Under the pieces are notes generated by a model. It was not told where the DNA came from. It did not search any database and saw nothing but the letters and a program-made list of their open reading frames with translations. The translations under genes were made by a program, and so were the position numbers. This document shows positions 49,173 to 61,620 of a stretch of 64,000 bases of DNA, in pieces. Each line of letters opens with the position of its first letter. Within the stretch, counting starts at the first letter, position 1. The DNA lies in assembly GCA_902729315.2 (NCBI GenBank), contig LR746269.1, positions 8,282,231-8,346,230 of the forward strand, given 5' to 3'. The stretch comes from Spirodela intermedia. Its lineage: Eukaryota > Streptophyta > Magnoliopsida > Alismatales > Araceae.

Positions 49173-50723
49173 AATTATTTCAAAATCTTCACTGCATTTA
49201 ACATTTTTCATCCAGAAAGCTTATTCTCCCTATTGTGCCACGACATTGTTTGCAGATGTGCAAAGTTAATATGGGTATCATCGGGGGATAGACATGGGTT
49301 CAGTGCGTAGTGGGTGGCGAGAAGCAGCCCCAGTCAATCAATGGGTGGGTTCAGAGATAATGCAGGTGTATGGTATTTAAAAACTAGTCTCAGTTAGAGT
49401 CGGATGACCAAACACAATGCAGTTGTATGGCGTAAGGATGTGCATTTGGAGAGGAAGAGGTGTTCAGGCGTAATGAGACATGGAAATCACATTTCGAAAG
49501 TCACTACTTTCTTCTCTTTTACTTTTCGTCGTGCTGGGTTTTCCACGTAAATCTTATATGCATCATTTTTATTATGTAACGATGGTAACATATTTATTAC
49601 TAGCGAGTTTGGAGAATATCGTCCTGATAATTTTCACAACAAAGTTCTGAATTTGATGCAGTAAAATTTAAGATTATCACCAAAATTTATTAGGGTCCCA
49701 TTAGTTAAAAAACAGTGACTACTTCGTCATTCTTGCAGAACGTCTCATGGGTAATGGCAGCTAATTAGGATCACTCACAAAGGTAGCAAAGTGACCCTTT
49801 TAACTTGGTTTACTTTGTCCAAATCACGAGCTTCTCATTCCTTGATGCGCAAGTAGAGATATACATGCACAAGGTCTTTAGTACACATTAACAGATCTTG
49901 TGTCAATAGGAACGTAAAATGTATCTATTTGAAATGAAAAGGTTGCCTGGAGGTTAATGGGAAAAGTCTTGCACCTCTAAAGATGATCTTGAACTCTTAC
50001 CTTCCAATCCATTTTGATGAGGAACCAGAACAATCAATTGCATAATTTAATGATCCCTGAAATCACTCATTTTCAAGTACAATTTAGTCATCTATTCTGA
50101 ATGTCTTATTCTACAATAAATATCATAATGAATTAAAATTAATTAAAAGGAATTGATTGACCTCTTAGTGAGTTACCTACCACAACCATTAGAATTGGCA
50201 GCCTAATTTTTTAATACCAATCAAAAATATCCGGATTTAATTCTATATAATTTTATTATTGCTTTCAAATAAAATGAAAGAAGATGTTGCGATGTTAACA
50301 TTAGATATTCATCCTACACCTTGCAATGAAACATCATAAATAGTAAACAAGTACCTGAATACACTTGAAGCATTGATAATTTATGTATAAAATAAATAAA
50401 TTAGAGGATCATGTGCTTTTAGTTACAATTACTCAATGATTACATAGATAGCACAATAATTTCATCTACTATTCAACTAGCGAATATTAGGAAAAGGGAT
50501 TAATATTTCTAACATCAATGATTAAGAGAGATAATTTGGACAATGTAAAATATGGTTCATGGTTCTAAAATATAAATGATGATTTAATATGAGTCGATTA
50601 TAATTGTATATCGGTAAATATTACTTATGTCAAGTATTTAGATGATGAAAAGTAAAAATGAAAATCATAAATATATTCTTGTTATATACTAATGGTTGGA
50701 TGAAGATCTAAATTATTATATTT
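49173..50723. other. AT-rich spacer, unit 3
   Basis: Counterpart of 11,350-12,900, same length, no supported gene. Confidence 0.68.
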
Positions 50724-50727
50724 AGTC

Positions 50728-51870
50728 TTGATGGTGAGCAGGACCCGTCTCCATTAGCTCAGGAGACACTAGCAGTCTGAGTTCAACCTGATTGACGCAT
50801 GAAGACGAAGGAGCCTGGCTGTCACTACACGGCCTAGCCCTTCGAGATGATGACATTCCACCTCCACGATGACGATGAGCTCGAGCTCACCCTTTTCTTT
50901 CTTTGTATTTTCACGTTGACTTGTTGGGCCTCGCGTTTGTGTGTTATCGGGCCCAATTCTATGTGTGTGTGTTGTTGTTTGTGTCTCCCTTTCTTTAGGG
51001 TTTTATTGGGTCTCTCTTTTGAGACCCAATTAAAACCCTAAGGCGGGGGACCTATGTTTCTTTCCTTTTGGGCTCTTTTGGGGCTTATTTGGGTCTTCAT
51101 TTGAGGCTCACTTAAGCACCGTATGAGGGCCTTCCTCTTTCTCCTTTTAGGGGAGCTTATTGAGTCTCTTTTAGAGGCCCAATAAGCCCCTTTTGTAGCA
51201 TTTTGTGGCTTATGGGCTTGAGGGCCTCAAGTGGGCCCACATCTCCTTAGCCCAGTTGTGGGCCCTATATAAGGGGAGGTAAGACCCCCCATTAAAGAGA
51301 AAAAAAGCGCCGAATTTTGTGAGAGATTATCGTTTGTGAGTTACCTTCTTCGTGACCTAGGGTAGGGAGGGAAGGAGGGAGAGGAAGGCCGTCGATACCC
51401 TTTAAGGACTTTGTTCATCATGACACTGCTGCGTGAGAAGTCTCGCCGCCGCCTGAGACCAATTGCCGCCGCTGGACATCTTCATTGCCGCCCGTGAGAT
51501 CACCGCCGTCACCGGACGAAATGGTTGCAGTTGCTGCTGCAACTGCCGCCACCTCTGCTAGAACCCCATCACGTTGTCGTGACGAAAGGGGCTTGCTTTG
51601 CCTCCCTACAAGCTGTCGCTGAGCACTCTACCAGAGTCTCTTGGCTCCTAGTTCGACTGCTCCCTCTTCCTTCGGAACTCCACCATAAACTTGCCGGAGT
51701 CGCCATCCGCCGCTCTGCCCAGTCGTTGGCCGTTCGCCGACGAACGCCTACCTGCCGCCGACATCGGGAGAGACCAGCTGTGCCAATGAGCCAGATCCAG
51801 TCCAAGCTCCTCATAGGCCCCGTCGGAGTTTCACGACGATCCGCCGCTGTCGCGCCGTTTCTGGCGCCGC
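50728..51870 (+). mobile_element. GC-rich LTR-like element, left part, unit 3
   Basis: Matches 12,905-14,047 at constant offset but with clearly more substitutions than the DNA to its left. The hairpin cluster and TATA box are kept. It stops just where the 30-bp and 38-bp arrays begin in unit 1; those arrays are absent. Confidence 0.55.
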
Positions 51871-51934
51871 CTAGACCAAGAGGGCTCAACCCTCCCTAGT
51901 ATCGTCGGCCGGGATCGTATCCTTCCTCTGCTTC

Positions 51935-53075
51935 GCTTCTCGACAGTGCCAGAAACCAGAAAATTAACAATATGTGCATACCATGGTGATGGTTGATGTT
52001 GAGCTGCCATCAATTGTTCATCTGGAAATGCGTCTTGTAAAGGTGCTGCATTTATTCCTGTGTCACTTAATCTAGAAAGATGGTCAGCAACAGCATTCTC
52101 GAAACCTTTTTTATCTTTTATTTCTAAGTCAAATTCCTGCAACAATAAAATCCATCTTAATAAACGTGGCTTTGCATCTTTCTTATTTAACAGATATTTT
52201 AATGCTGCATGATCAGTATAAATAATAATTTTAGCTCCCAAAATATATGATCTAAACCTTTCTAACGAAAATACTACAGCTAACAACTCTTTTTCAGTCG
52301 TGGTATAATTTAATTGAGCATCGGATATAGTTTTACTAGCATATGAAATTACTATGGGTTTTGACTCTTTTGTTTGTCCTAGAACGGCCCCCACTGCATA
52401 ATTCGATGCATCACACATTATTTCAAAGGGAAGGGACCAATCAAGAGCTTGTAAAATGGGTGCCTCAGTAAGTAATATTTTTATTACGGAAAAAGACTCA
52501 AAACATTTCTCATCAAAATTAAAAGGCATATCTTTAGATAATAGCATGGTGAGAGGTTTAGAAATCTTCGAAAAATCTTGAATAAATTTTCTGTAATAAC
52601 CTGCATGACCCAAGAAAGATTTAATCTGTTTTACTGAATTTGGAGGTTTCATTTTAGATATAATATCAATTTTTGCTCTATCCACCTCTAAACCCCTTTT
52701 ACTCACAATATGACCCAACACAACTCCCTCTTTAACCATAAAATGTGATTTCTCCCAACTCAAAACTAATTTTTTCTCTATGCATTTCTCAAGTACATGC
52801 TGTAAATGATTTAAGCATTCATCAAATGATTCGCCAAAAACAGAAAAATCGTCCATAAAAATTTCCATGCATTTTCCAATCATATCAGAAAAAATAGATA
52901 GCATACATCTTTGAAATGTGGCTGGAGCATTACACAGACCAAAAGGCATGCGTTTAAAAGCAAAAGTACCAAATGGACAAGTGAAAGTTGTTTTTTCTTG
53001 ATCTAAAGGGTTTATATAAATTTGATTATAACCAGAGTATCCATCCAAAAAACAAAAAAAAAAAAATTCCAGCTA
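51935..53075 (-). mobile_element. Ty3/gypsy reverse transcriptase-RNase H fragment
   Basis: A 405-codon open frame on minus (51,831-53,048) encodes a Ty3/gypsy polymerase block. Seen in order are the RT motifs around [22 protein letters not shown] and the catalytic box FMDD, then the connection domain, then RNase H ([37 protein letters not shown]), ending at ADHLSRL. The FMDD box and sequence style resemble the Athila/Tat group of plant elements, which is inference. Upstream, the RT N terminus is cut at an A/T homopolymer (about 53,048-53,075) and lies against unrelated DNA; downstream the frame runs out of retroelement sequence near 51,940. Protease and integrase are not adjacent, so the fragment is not autonomous. 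Confidence 0.93.
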
Positions 53076-53109
53076 ATTTTTCTAGAATTTGATCAGTACT
53101 TGTTTCTGT

Positions 53110-54584
53110 ATTTGTTTTTTTTTCGAAGAAGTGCAGGAGGAGGTGTGTAAGATGAAGTGGAAAATTAAAAACGAGGTTGAGGTGATGTCTTTCTGAGCTT
53201 TATCATTTATGACAATATTTTTAATGCTTAACTTTGCATATATGCATGCTTTACTTGAAAATTATATTTTCTGCATATTCTGTTTCGATTTTTTTTTGTG
53301 TCATTGAGGACAATGTCATTTTTAAGTCGGGGGGGAAGTATTCATTATTAATTTATGCTGTAAAACGATTAAGAACATGTGTTTGCATTTTATTCAACTT
53401 AGAACAGCAACTAAAAAAATAAAAAAAAATCGCCGAATTCGGAAAAACTGCAACATCTATTTTCTGGTTTTCTGTCAGGAACAACAGACTGTTAAAAACA
53501 GCAGATGAAAAAACAACCCGAAATTTGAAATTATAGAGACCCTTTTCTCACATTTCAATCCCCTAGACATATATTACTGAAATTCAAAATTACAGCTATA
53601 AAGAAGATAGTTTTGATTTATTTTTGACAAATTTATTGCTGCTAAAATAGAATTGAAAACAGAAAACAGAACTATCAGAACTATCTAATTTACAAATTCC
53701 TTACATCATATTGCATGCATGAAAAATTAAATCAATTAGATTGATTGATACCAAAAGATACTAGGAAGATTATTATTGAGTCAAAAGAATGATCTAGTAG
53801 CATGAAATGTTGGAATACTCCTTGGATACATGATAGATAACATGGATTTGATTTTACAGATTTTCACTTCATGATCTTGATGGATAATATTTACTTGATG
53901 TGAAAATTTGATTGATCATTTGAGTTTAATGGAGATTTTTGCACCCTGATCTATAGGACTTGTGAGGAGAAATCACTTATTTCAAAAAAAAAAAAAAGAG
54001 AGAGCAATGTGAAAAATCCAGAAACGAAGAGTACACATGGAGGGTGTGAGACATCATTCTCATTGTCGAAAATCGTGCATAGAAAAACACTTGCTGAAAA
54101 ATAAGTGGATAAAGTGAAAGCCCTGAAAATGAAGAGTACACATGGAGGGTGTGAGACATCATTCTTATTGTTGAAATTTGTCTACAGGAAAAGCTACTTA
54201 TCCACTATATATATAAAAAAAAAGAAGGAAGAAATATAGTGCAAACTTCAAAAATCAAGTCATAGAAAAAGGGAAATGTAAGATCAATATTATTCTTGGA
54301 TGAGTATTGATAATTGGAACATCTTGTAAATACATCTATGAGTGAAGAAGTGATAGAGATGTGAATAGAAGAAGTGAAGTCTAAATTGTTATTCCAATGA
54401 GTGTTTAAACATTTAAGTGCTTGACATCATTCTTAAATACTTGATATAAGAATCCAAAGTGTTTAAAGGTGCATCATTTCTAATTGTATTTCTTTTCTGT
54501 ATTGAAATATGATGTTTGAGATTTGTAAATTTTTATTTTCGTAATTCCATTGCTAAGGGACTAGCAATGATTTAAGTTTGGGGG
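53110..54584 (+). mobile_element. Ty3/gypsy 3' internal region with purine tracts, plus orientation
   Basis: Non-coding AT-rich DNA with two landmarks known from the 3' region of plant Athila/Tat-like elements: a CATTGAGGACAATGTCATT stretch followed by a G-rich purine tract at about 53,327-53,338, and a polypurine tract AAGTTTGGGGG at 54,574-54,584 directly before the LTR. It is oriented plus, opposite to the neighbouring RT block. Confidence 0.65.
54021..54177 (+). repeat. Tandem duplication, period about 104 bp
   Basis: A block containing GAAGAGTACACATGGAGGG and TGTGAGACATCATTCT occurs at about 54,021-54,072 and again at 54,125-54,177 within the retroelement 3' internal region. Confidence 0.85.
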
Positions 54585-56201
54585 TGTGATAAGTCTTCAT
54601 TATCATGAGTTAATAATTAGTAAATAATATAGTTTTAGCCTTAACTCATGATAAATAGACTTATATTTGTGTTAAAGCATGAAAAGTGGTTTTCAGTTGA
54701 TTAACGTGAATTTTTGGGTAATTATGTGATTTTATACGATTTTTACAGTCTTAGTTTTGAGATAAATGAAGAACAAGAAATAAAAATAAAAATATTGCAA
54801 AATGGGGGGACCCGCCGGCCAGCCGGGCCCGCAAGCGGGTCGGAAGCACAGTCGGGGAGTAGCCGCGAGCAGGGGCTCAAGCGGCTTGCTTGGATCGATA
54901 GGGGCACGTGTGCGCCACTCCCCTACCACGTCACCGGTGGCCAGCCGGCTGTGGGGCAAGGAGTGGTCGTACACGCGAGAGGACTTTGCCTAGAAAGGCA
55001 CTAACTTTACTATATATTCGCCCGAATAATCCGCGCACAACCGATGTGGGACTAAACCCGTGTCACACCTTGCTCAAGGGCGGGCGACCGCCGCGGGTTC
55101 GAATCCTCCCAGAGTCAAAATTCATATATTTTTAACTGATTATCGCGACTTTCCTGCAGATCGCCGGTGAAGGATTAAGCAACCGAAATCGCTGGATCAT
55201 CGGCGAAAATCTCGTCAACGCGATTCGCGGAGCATTGCTACTAAAATTGCTGAACGATTCGCGATAAAAGGATCGCAATCCATCGAGTAAATCATCTCCG
55301 ATTGATCGACGAACAAGCCGTCGTCGGGAAGAGGACGATCCGCCGGGAGACGAGTCGCCACCTCCTGAGAGCGTACCAGATGCGATGAAGAGCCTCCCCT
55401 TGCTGCGCGGACCTGAGGATGAAGCTCCCTGACACGCGCCCCACCTCCATCCAGCTCCTCTCCGTCGGGTGACAGCCGCCGGAGAGCCGCAAAGTCGCCG
55501 TTTTTCCGCTCCGCCGGGTGACAGCCGCCGGAGACGACTCGACGACCCACTTCATTGATCTCTAGACTTCGCGAGAAGATCTAGAGATTGCCCACGTCGT
55601 CTTTGTCCAAGGAGAGCCTTCGAGGCCGTGGACACTGCACGACGATCCTCCCGAACGCTCAGGATTCCGGTGCATCGCCGACGCATCGCCGTCGCGACGC
55701 CGGAACTCTGGTTTCCTACTTTCAATTTAATTTACGCTTTATTTAGTGATACTTTGTGTGATTTTAATTTACCAAACTATACTTCGTTCAATTACGATTC
55801 TTCCGGCTTTTACAGATCTTAATTTGATTAATTAAATCGTCTGTAATCGCTTACGTAAGAATCGCCGGGCGGAACTCTGTTTCCGCCCGATTCGTGTTCG
55901 CCGGGCGCTGACGTCATCCTGTCGTCCACACCCTTATTTCCTCTTTTTTTTCGTGAATTTTAAATATATTTCCTTTTCATTTCCTAGTATAAAATTCATA
56001 GAAAATCGTATTCATTGAGAAAAACTCTGAATAATTACAAAATATTATATTACATCCTTGTGATCGACTTGGGAAATTACCGCTATTTTTGGAACTTTTA
56101 TTGAATTATAATTGATATATTTATTTATAAATACTTCTAAATATCCGGAAATTCGTATTTTCTAGTTTTATAAATTTTAGATTTGCGTGATTTAATATAC
56201 A
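54585..56201 (+). mobile_element. Ty3/gypsy long terminal repeat (probable 3' LTR)
   Basis: It begins TGTGATAAG straight after a polypurine tract and ends AATATACA, giving TG...CA termini over 1,617 bases. The right terminus is supported independently: the inverted remnants in units 1 and 2 start at exactly the matching base (23,671; 42,510). A TATA-like CTATATATTC is at about 55,012-55,021. A GC-rich insert-like stretch with hairpins is at 54,805-54,850, and a GGTTCGAATCC tRNA B-box-like word lies near 55,096. No target-site duplication was established. Confidence 0.78.
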
Positions 56202-56210
56202 ACGACTGAG

Positions 56211-56372
56211 TCACGTCAGTACGCCTGCCTATACTTAGGTTAGGTGGTCAGACCTAGAGTCTAGGGTCCATACATTCTTATCGGATCGGTCCAACTGCCC
56301 CATCCTAGGTCTTGAGTTTCATTGATTAAGTACAAGGGTTCTCGCCCCATCTTGCATCAAGTCTATTTGTTA
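56211..56372 (+). mobile_element. GC-rich LTR-like element, right end, unit 3
   Basis: Matches the right end of the unit 1 element (about 14,995-15,143), from CCTATACTTAGG to the CTTGCATCA end, with more than ten substitutions. Together with 50,728-51,870 it brackets the retroelement material. Confidence 0.75.
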
Positions 56373-56900
56373 TTTTCTTATATTTTTTAAGAAAATCTCA
56401 TTTTTAATAAATTCAATGTTGGTGACGAGTCCAAGTCACAATCATTGTTCTTTTTCTTCACCAAATCTCTTTCTTCTCTAGGTTCAAGCTTTAAGATTAA
56501 AAATGACCTGGTATCTTTCACTCAAAGCACACTTCATTTTTTCTATAGTCATTTGGTCTTTTAAGTGATTTTCTAAACTTGTCATTTGTCTCTCTTTAAT
56601 AATTTCTGAAACGACTTTCACATTATCCTTCAAAACTCGACTTAGTTTCATTTTTTTTTTGATGTTAGGTTTTTTAATCTTCATCACCTCAATTCCTTCT
56701 CTAAGGAGACCTACTTTAGAGGTTAGTACATATAGTGTTACTCTATTAGATCTCTAGCTCCCCTTTGAGAGTGACCTTAAGTTTGCAGAAAGAAGTTAAT
56801 GATTTTAGTATTTTTATATTTAATTCAGTATTTTAATAAGTTTTTCGTAGGCTTTTTAGTCCACTATATATGTCCATGAATCTATTCAACATATTGCTAA
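56373..56900. other. Unit 3-specific AT-rich segment
   Basis: About 530 bases present in unit 3 but not in units 1 or 2, lying between the right end of the GC-rich element and the point where the unit resumes. A 67-codon Lys-rich open frame on minus (56,484-56,687) has no recognisable family. Origin unknown. Confidence 0.6.
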
Positions 56901-58999
56901 TAGACTGAATTTCATTTATTGTAAAAAATTTATACCTCTGTACCAAAATATTCATTTCAAAATATGTGTAAGTGGCTTCAAGTTTGTCCCACATTCATAT
57001 CATTTATCACAACTCAAAATTATATTTAATTCATTATAATAAAAAGCACAAAATATCATATTCATAGCCATTTTATTTAACAAGAACAATCTTTCTTCTC
57101 TATCAATAGATGTGTCAATATGCTCTTTAGAAAGCTTGCAATGGGCATTTGTAGTTAGCTTCCGTGCAGCCAAATTAATTGCTTGAACACAATATTCAAT
57201 ATGTGTATTATATAATCAATAAAATAGAAGAGGCCTTTATGGAGAGCAGCCTTCTGGAAATTTACTTCCTCAAGAGCTAGCCATGGATATATACTTTAAG
57301 CTGGTTAAATCTTTTTGCTAAGGTACACTATGATACACAATTGAACTCCCATAGAAGGAGTGGGGACTGATTTTATAGTGCATTTAGTTTTTTCTTTCTT
57401 CTTTTGAATGATTTTTATAAAGTGTCTCAACACAAGTTTCATTAGGTCTACATAAAATTCAGCAAGTCAACATGCTAGTTGAGTTCACTATATTGACACA
57501 CTAAATTTTAGTTTAGGCACAAAGATTAATATTTTTTTGGCCATTACTAAGAATGTGTTCATCTTCCAAGGGTTCTTATCTTTGGTTTTCACAATTTTCC
57601 CTCAATTATATAAAATAAATTCATGGAATCATGAACTCCATTACGCCATAGATTTTATAGGTCCATCTCCTCATTTGAAAACACCTATTATATATGTGGA
57701 TATTTGGAGAACGATTTTTAGGCATGTTTATCCTTTGTCTCTATCTATTTTCCCTAGACCTCCATTATAACAAGAGTGGGGAGATGTGAATGCTTATTAG
57801 AGTGGTGTAGTGTGTTGTATGATGATTTTCCATCTTAAAGAAAGAATGAGAACATGTGCAATCATGGATGCAGGGTGATTCTCCATATCATGTATATCTG
57901 GTGTGCCCTTGTCTCTAGTCTCTCTCCCCCCCCCTCTCTCTCTCTCTCTCTCTCATGTTTGTACTGGTATCCAATGTGCAAAGAAGAGACACTCATACCC
58001 AGCACTACCCTCATCACAATGACTTAGTTTGTCGATGTAAATAAATTTATAAGAACTTACATCAATCTTCAAATGCTGAATTGTTAACCTACTTATTGAT
58101 GTAAATACTTTTAGGAGTTTTGGACACATCTGAACATTTAGTACAAATTTCTCAAGTTGATTTCAAAGATTAGGATGAAATTTCATCACATTGAGTCACT
58201 CCTTGAAAGTTCTTCCAAAAGAACTAGGTATAGCCTCCAAAGTTTCAACTGTTGGAAGCCAAATGTGTCCACAGTGTTGTCAATAGTCCACCAAAGATTA
58301 CTTCAGTCAATAGTGTTGTCAAACTTGTGTTAGATTGTCAATTCTGATGTCTTTGATCTTCTATCATGTGGAGATACATTTATTAGAGATCTTTTACCAC
58401 ATGCCTAAATACATCCGCCTTAATAGATATCTTATGCCACATAACTATCTTAGGTTGTCCTTAGCATTGATCATCTGCACATGTCAAGATATGATATCAT
58501 TGTCATAAATATTCTCTTTTCACTTGGTCAATGCTAAATGGGTCAAGAAGTGCTTTTTTTGGTCAACATTTTTGTCTTTACTCAAATGGGTCGACATACT
58601 TCTTGGTGAATTCACCTACATTTTCTATACTTTTTCTTTGAAAATTTTGTTATTTTCTTAGTTAACTTTACTTGATTATTTTATTATTTTTAACATCTAT
58701 TTTCATAATTTAAGGCCAAAAACACATGCCTCTACAACAAAAAACATAATATTTATATATTTAGATCTTGATTTAGGGATCAATATATTAAAATTAATTT
58801 TTAGTAGAAAATTATATTATTATCTATGATTAATTATTAGTTTTAAAAATAATTAAACACAACTAAGATCCCACCTAAGAATCTGTTTTTTTATATTTAC
58901 TATCACTTGGGCCAATGCTAAAGAATAACCTCTCCTCTTTTCGAGGTTCACAGTTATAAGGGGCCAAATAAAGTAAGACTCCTAATCCCTAGCACTGTT
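56901..58999. other. AT-rich spacer, unit 3, with an extra 85-base stretch at its end
   Basis: Counterpart of 15,144-17,158 with scattered substitutions. At about 58,914-58,999 it carries roughly 85 bases not present in units 1 or 2, just before the GH17 relic. The C/CT microsatellite is at about 57,927-57,953. No gene is seen. Confidence 0.68.
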
Positions 59000-59358
59000 A
59001 AGGCTTAGTTCTTCATATCCACCATAAAGAACCTACACAATCTGATCTCTTTTGCTGGCCTCCTGAATTAGATCAAAGTATCAACAGCAGTGGACATGGG
59101 TGTTCTTGAATAACTTTATCCCCCCTTCAGCAGGCAAGTTTCCCATCACTAAGGATCTCCTTGGCCCCATTGTTCTGTTCCTATCTAGCACCGGCTCACC
59201 ACTGTTGGCCAACATGTACACCTACTCACTTATGTGGGAAGCCCTGGGGAGGTCTCCCTCAATTATGCTCTCTTCACCATTGTTAGCACCATATCTTCAC
59301 CACTATGCTGTTCTGAATTTTTTATATGCAAGAGTAGCAAAGATCAGTGGTGAGGAAC
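59000..59358 (+). pseudogene. GH17 fragment C, decayed, unit 3
   Basis: Copy of 17,159-17,515. At a few sites it is closer to functional gene A than the unit 1 copy is, for example a TAGCACCGGCTC word matching CAGCACCGGCGC. It lacks both catalytic regions and is non-functional. Confidence 0.83.
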
Positions 59359-61411
59359 AAAGGAGCAATAACCTATGACAATGTCGACAATGTACCAGCT
59401 AAAGCCCATTTTATGATCAATTTATTTAATTATTATTATTTTTATTTACTTATTATGATTTATGGATTCTTATACTCTCATAATCCTAGAGTAAGAGTAG
59501 AGAAGAATTTGAGAAGTTTACTTATTTCACTCTTTGAAGGAGAACAGAGGGTTAACCAACTATGCTCCATGAAGGGGATCCTACAAGGGTCAGTATTCAT
59601 TCATTGGCACCTCCCTCTACTACCATTACCTTTCTTACTTTTTCCACCATCTTTACCCACCATCCATCCATCACCCATCAATACCCTTTGCCATCGGTCG
59701 CCACCACCATCACTATCTTCTACTACTATTCCTCCTGCCACTACCACCATCATTTGTGGCCTCCATCAATCACCATCATTGCTACCATCCATTTGACATT
59801 TTCCAACCTTTGCCATCCTTCATTAGTTTCCATCCAATATCATTGATGGCTCCCCACCACCATCTATTCACATTGCCACTATTTGCCACCAACAATGCCA
59901 CCATTCTCTCATCTACCAATCTGCCACACTTGTTGTCCACTCTATCCACTCTCTCAAGCTGCCTCGTCACCAGTTAGAATTAGGGCTATAACTAACCCAA
60001 TTTATGATATTGTGAGCCATTAGCTTGAACTGGTCTAGCTTAACCTAACACGACCACCCGACTCCTACATCATCCAAATCAGCTTGATTGCCTAGTCTCA
60101 AATAACATGTGATTATTTTTTTAATCATCTGGGATCATCAGCTCACACTAACCAAATCAACATTGTCAAAAGTCACATGTCTAGTCAATGGTGAACTGAA
60201 GGATCAATTGTTGACTGAAAATGCATAAATAATACATTATATATGAGGAATGTCGCATCAAAGCTCATAATTTTAAGATGCTAATTCATTGATTTACTAA
60301 TGAATTCTCATGCTTAGGGCATGCATTGACATTCATACACATTTTACATATTTCATTCATTTTTCATTAAATTATATATTTGTAGATACCATATGTACAT
60401 CGTGTGAGAATACGATGTAATTCCTTGTCTTCTAACTATGTGAGCTTCATATGTTCAGCATTAGCTTACAGCTTTTTAAGGAGCAAAGATTCCACTTGGT
60501 CATGGAGTGAAGAGTCATGAGTTTAAAGCTCATAATCACATAAGGAGAAGCAAGAGAAGTGGGCTCAAAAGAAGAGTTATGGGCATAAGGCCCATATTCA
60601 CCTAGAGGGCATCACCCAAAGAGGGGAAAAGGAGGATCACCACCCAATAAAGAGAGAGGAAGTATTGATTCAACAATCAAGATACATACTTATCAGGAGA
60701 CACATGAGAAGGTGTGAAGGAGGATCCACTGTCCAAACAAGAAGGGAGAAGCTCAACCATGGATTTAACGATTAATCACGTGTTGTAAGAATTAGAGAGA
60801 GGGGCGCCGTGATATACATACTGTGTATCAATGATGAAAAACCTAGCTTATCTTAGTGGAACTTTAGGCAGTTGCCATCCCAGTAGGGTTCGAAGTGTCC
60901 CAAGCTCCATATCTTGTAATTAAAGGTGTGTTGTTTGTTCTTCATCAAGTGATTTGCCCTAAACAAGGTTTCCTCCCATGGCTAGCAGCTATTGCCCCCT
61001 CCTAGTAGAAATAAGGAAAGAGACGTGGTGATAATCAGGTTGGTTTTGAAGAACTGATGAGTAGGATGTCCTTAGCTAGGAAGTCAATTTTTATTAGCAT
61101 TAGAGTTGATCACGTGATCCCTTTGACTGCGTGACTTTACCCATACTTTGTTAAACCCATTTCACACTTCACCTCTCTTTCTTCCCTTTCGCTTCTCATT
61201 TCTTCTTCTTCGTGACCTTTGTCATTTATATCGATTTAATCAACAAATAAAAGTAAACTCTACCCACCATTCCCTGAGGATTGACCCCCAAGTTTACGAT
61301 GATATTGAGCTAATTCGGAATATAATCTAAAGGAATAAATACAAGGAGTATAAATACTGTTCATAAACTGATTTTGGGGCTTCTTAATGACTCTCGAAAA
61401 GGAGTTATCAT
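59359..61411. other. Spacer with CCA/CAT-rich tract, unit 3
   Basis: Counterpart of 17,516-19,570. The low-complexity tract (about 59,590-59,950) is nearly identical to unit 1, but from about 60,210 substitutions become frequent. No gene is seen. Confidence 0.6.
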
Positions 61412-61620
61412 CAACTACTCAGTCAACAGTCAATGTTTGGTCAAACTATCCACAAAGTGGGGCCCAACTTTGTGTTATGTTCCTCCACTAATTAGTTGTA
61501 TGGTCTCACAATAGGGTTATCCTTAAACTCTCCTTTTCTTTTCATATTTGAGTTATTTGTTTATTTAGTATATAATCTTGCAACATTGCCATTGAGTGAT
61601 CCTAGATAGGCCACTTTCAT
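61412..61620 (+). repeat. Direct repeat, left copy (LTR-like), unit 3
   Basis: Counterpart of 19,571-19,778. Its right partner would lie beyond the window. Confidence 0.58.

Noticed and set aside
51831-53048. Possible integrated plant pararetrovirus (as known in banana)
   Set aside because: The RT-RNase H and its Ty3/gypsy-type 3' region and LTR fit a retrotransposon; no movement-protein or coat-like domain or pararetroviral context is seen.
55215-55550. 111-codon open frame on minus
   Set aside because: It lies inside the LTR, and its counterparts in the inverted remnants are non-coding; it is shared retroelement DNA, not a protein gene.
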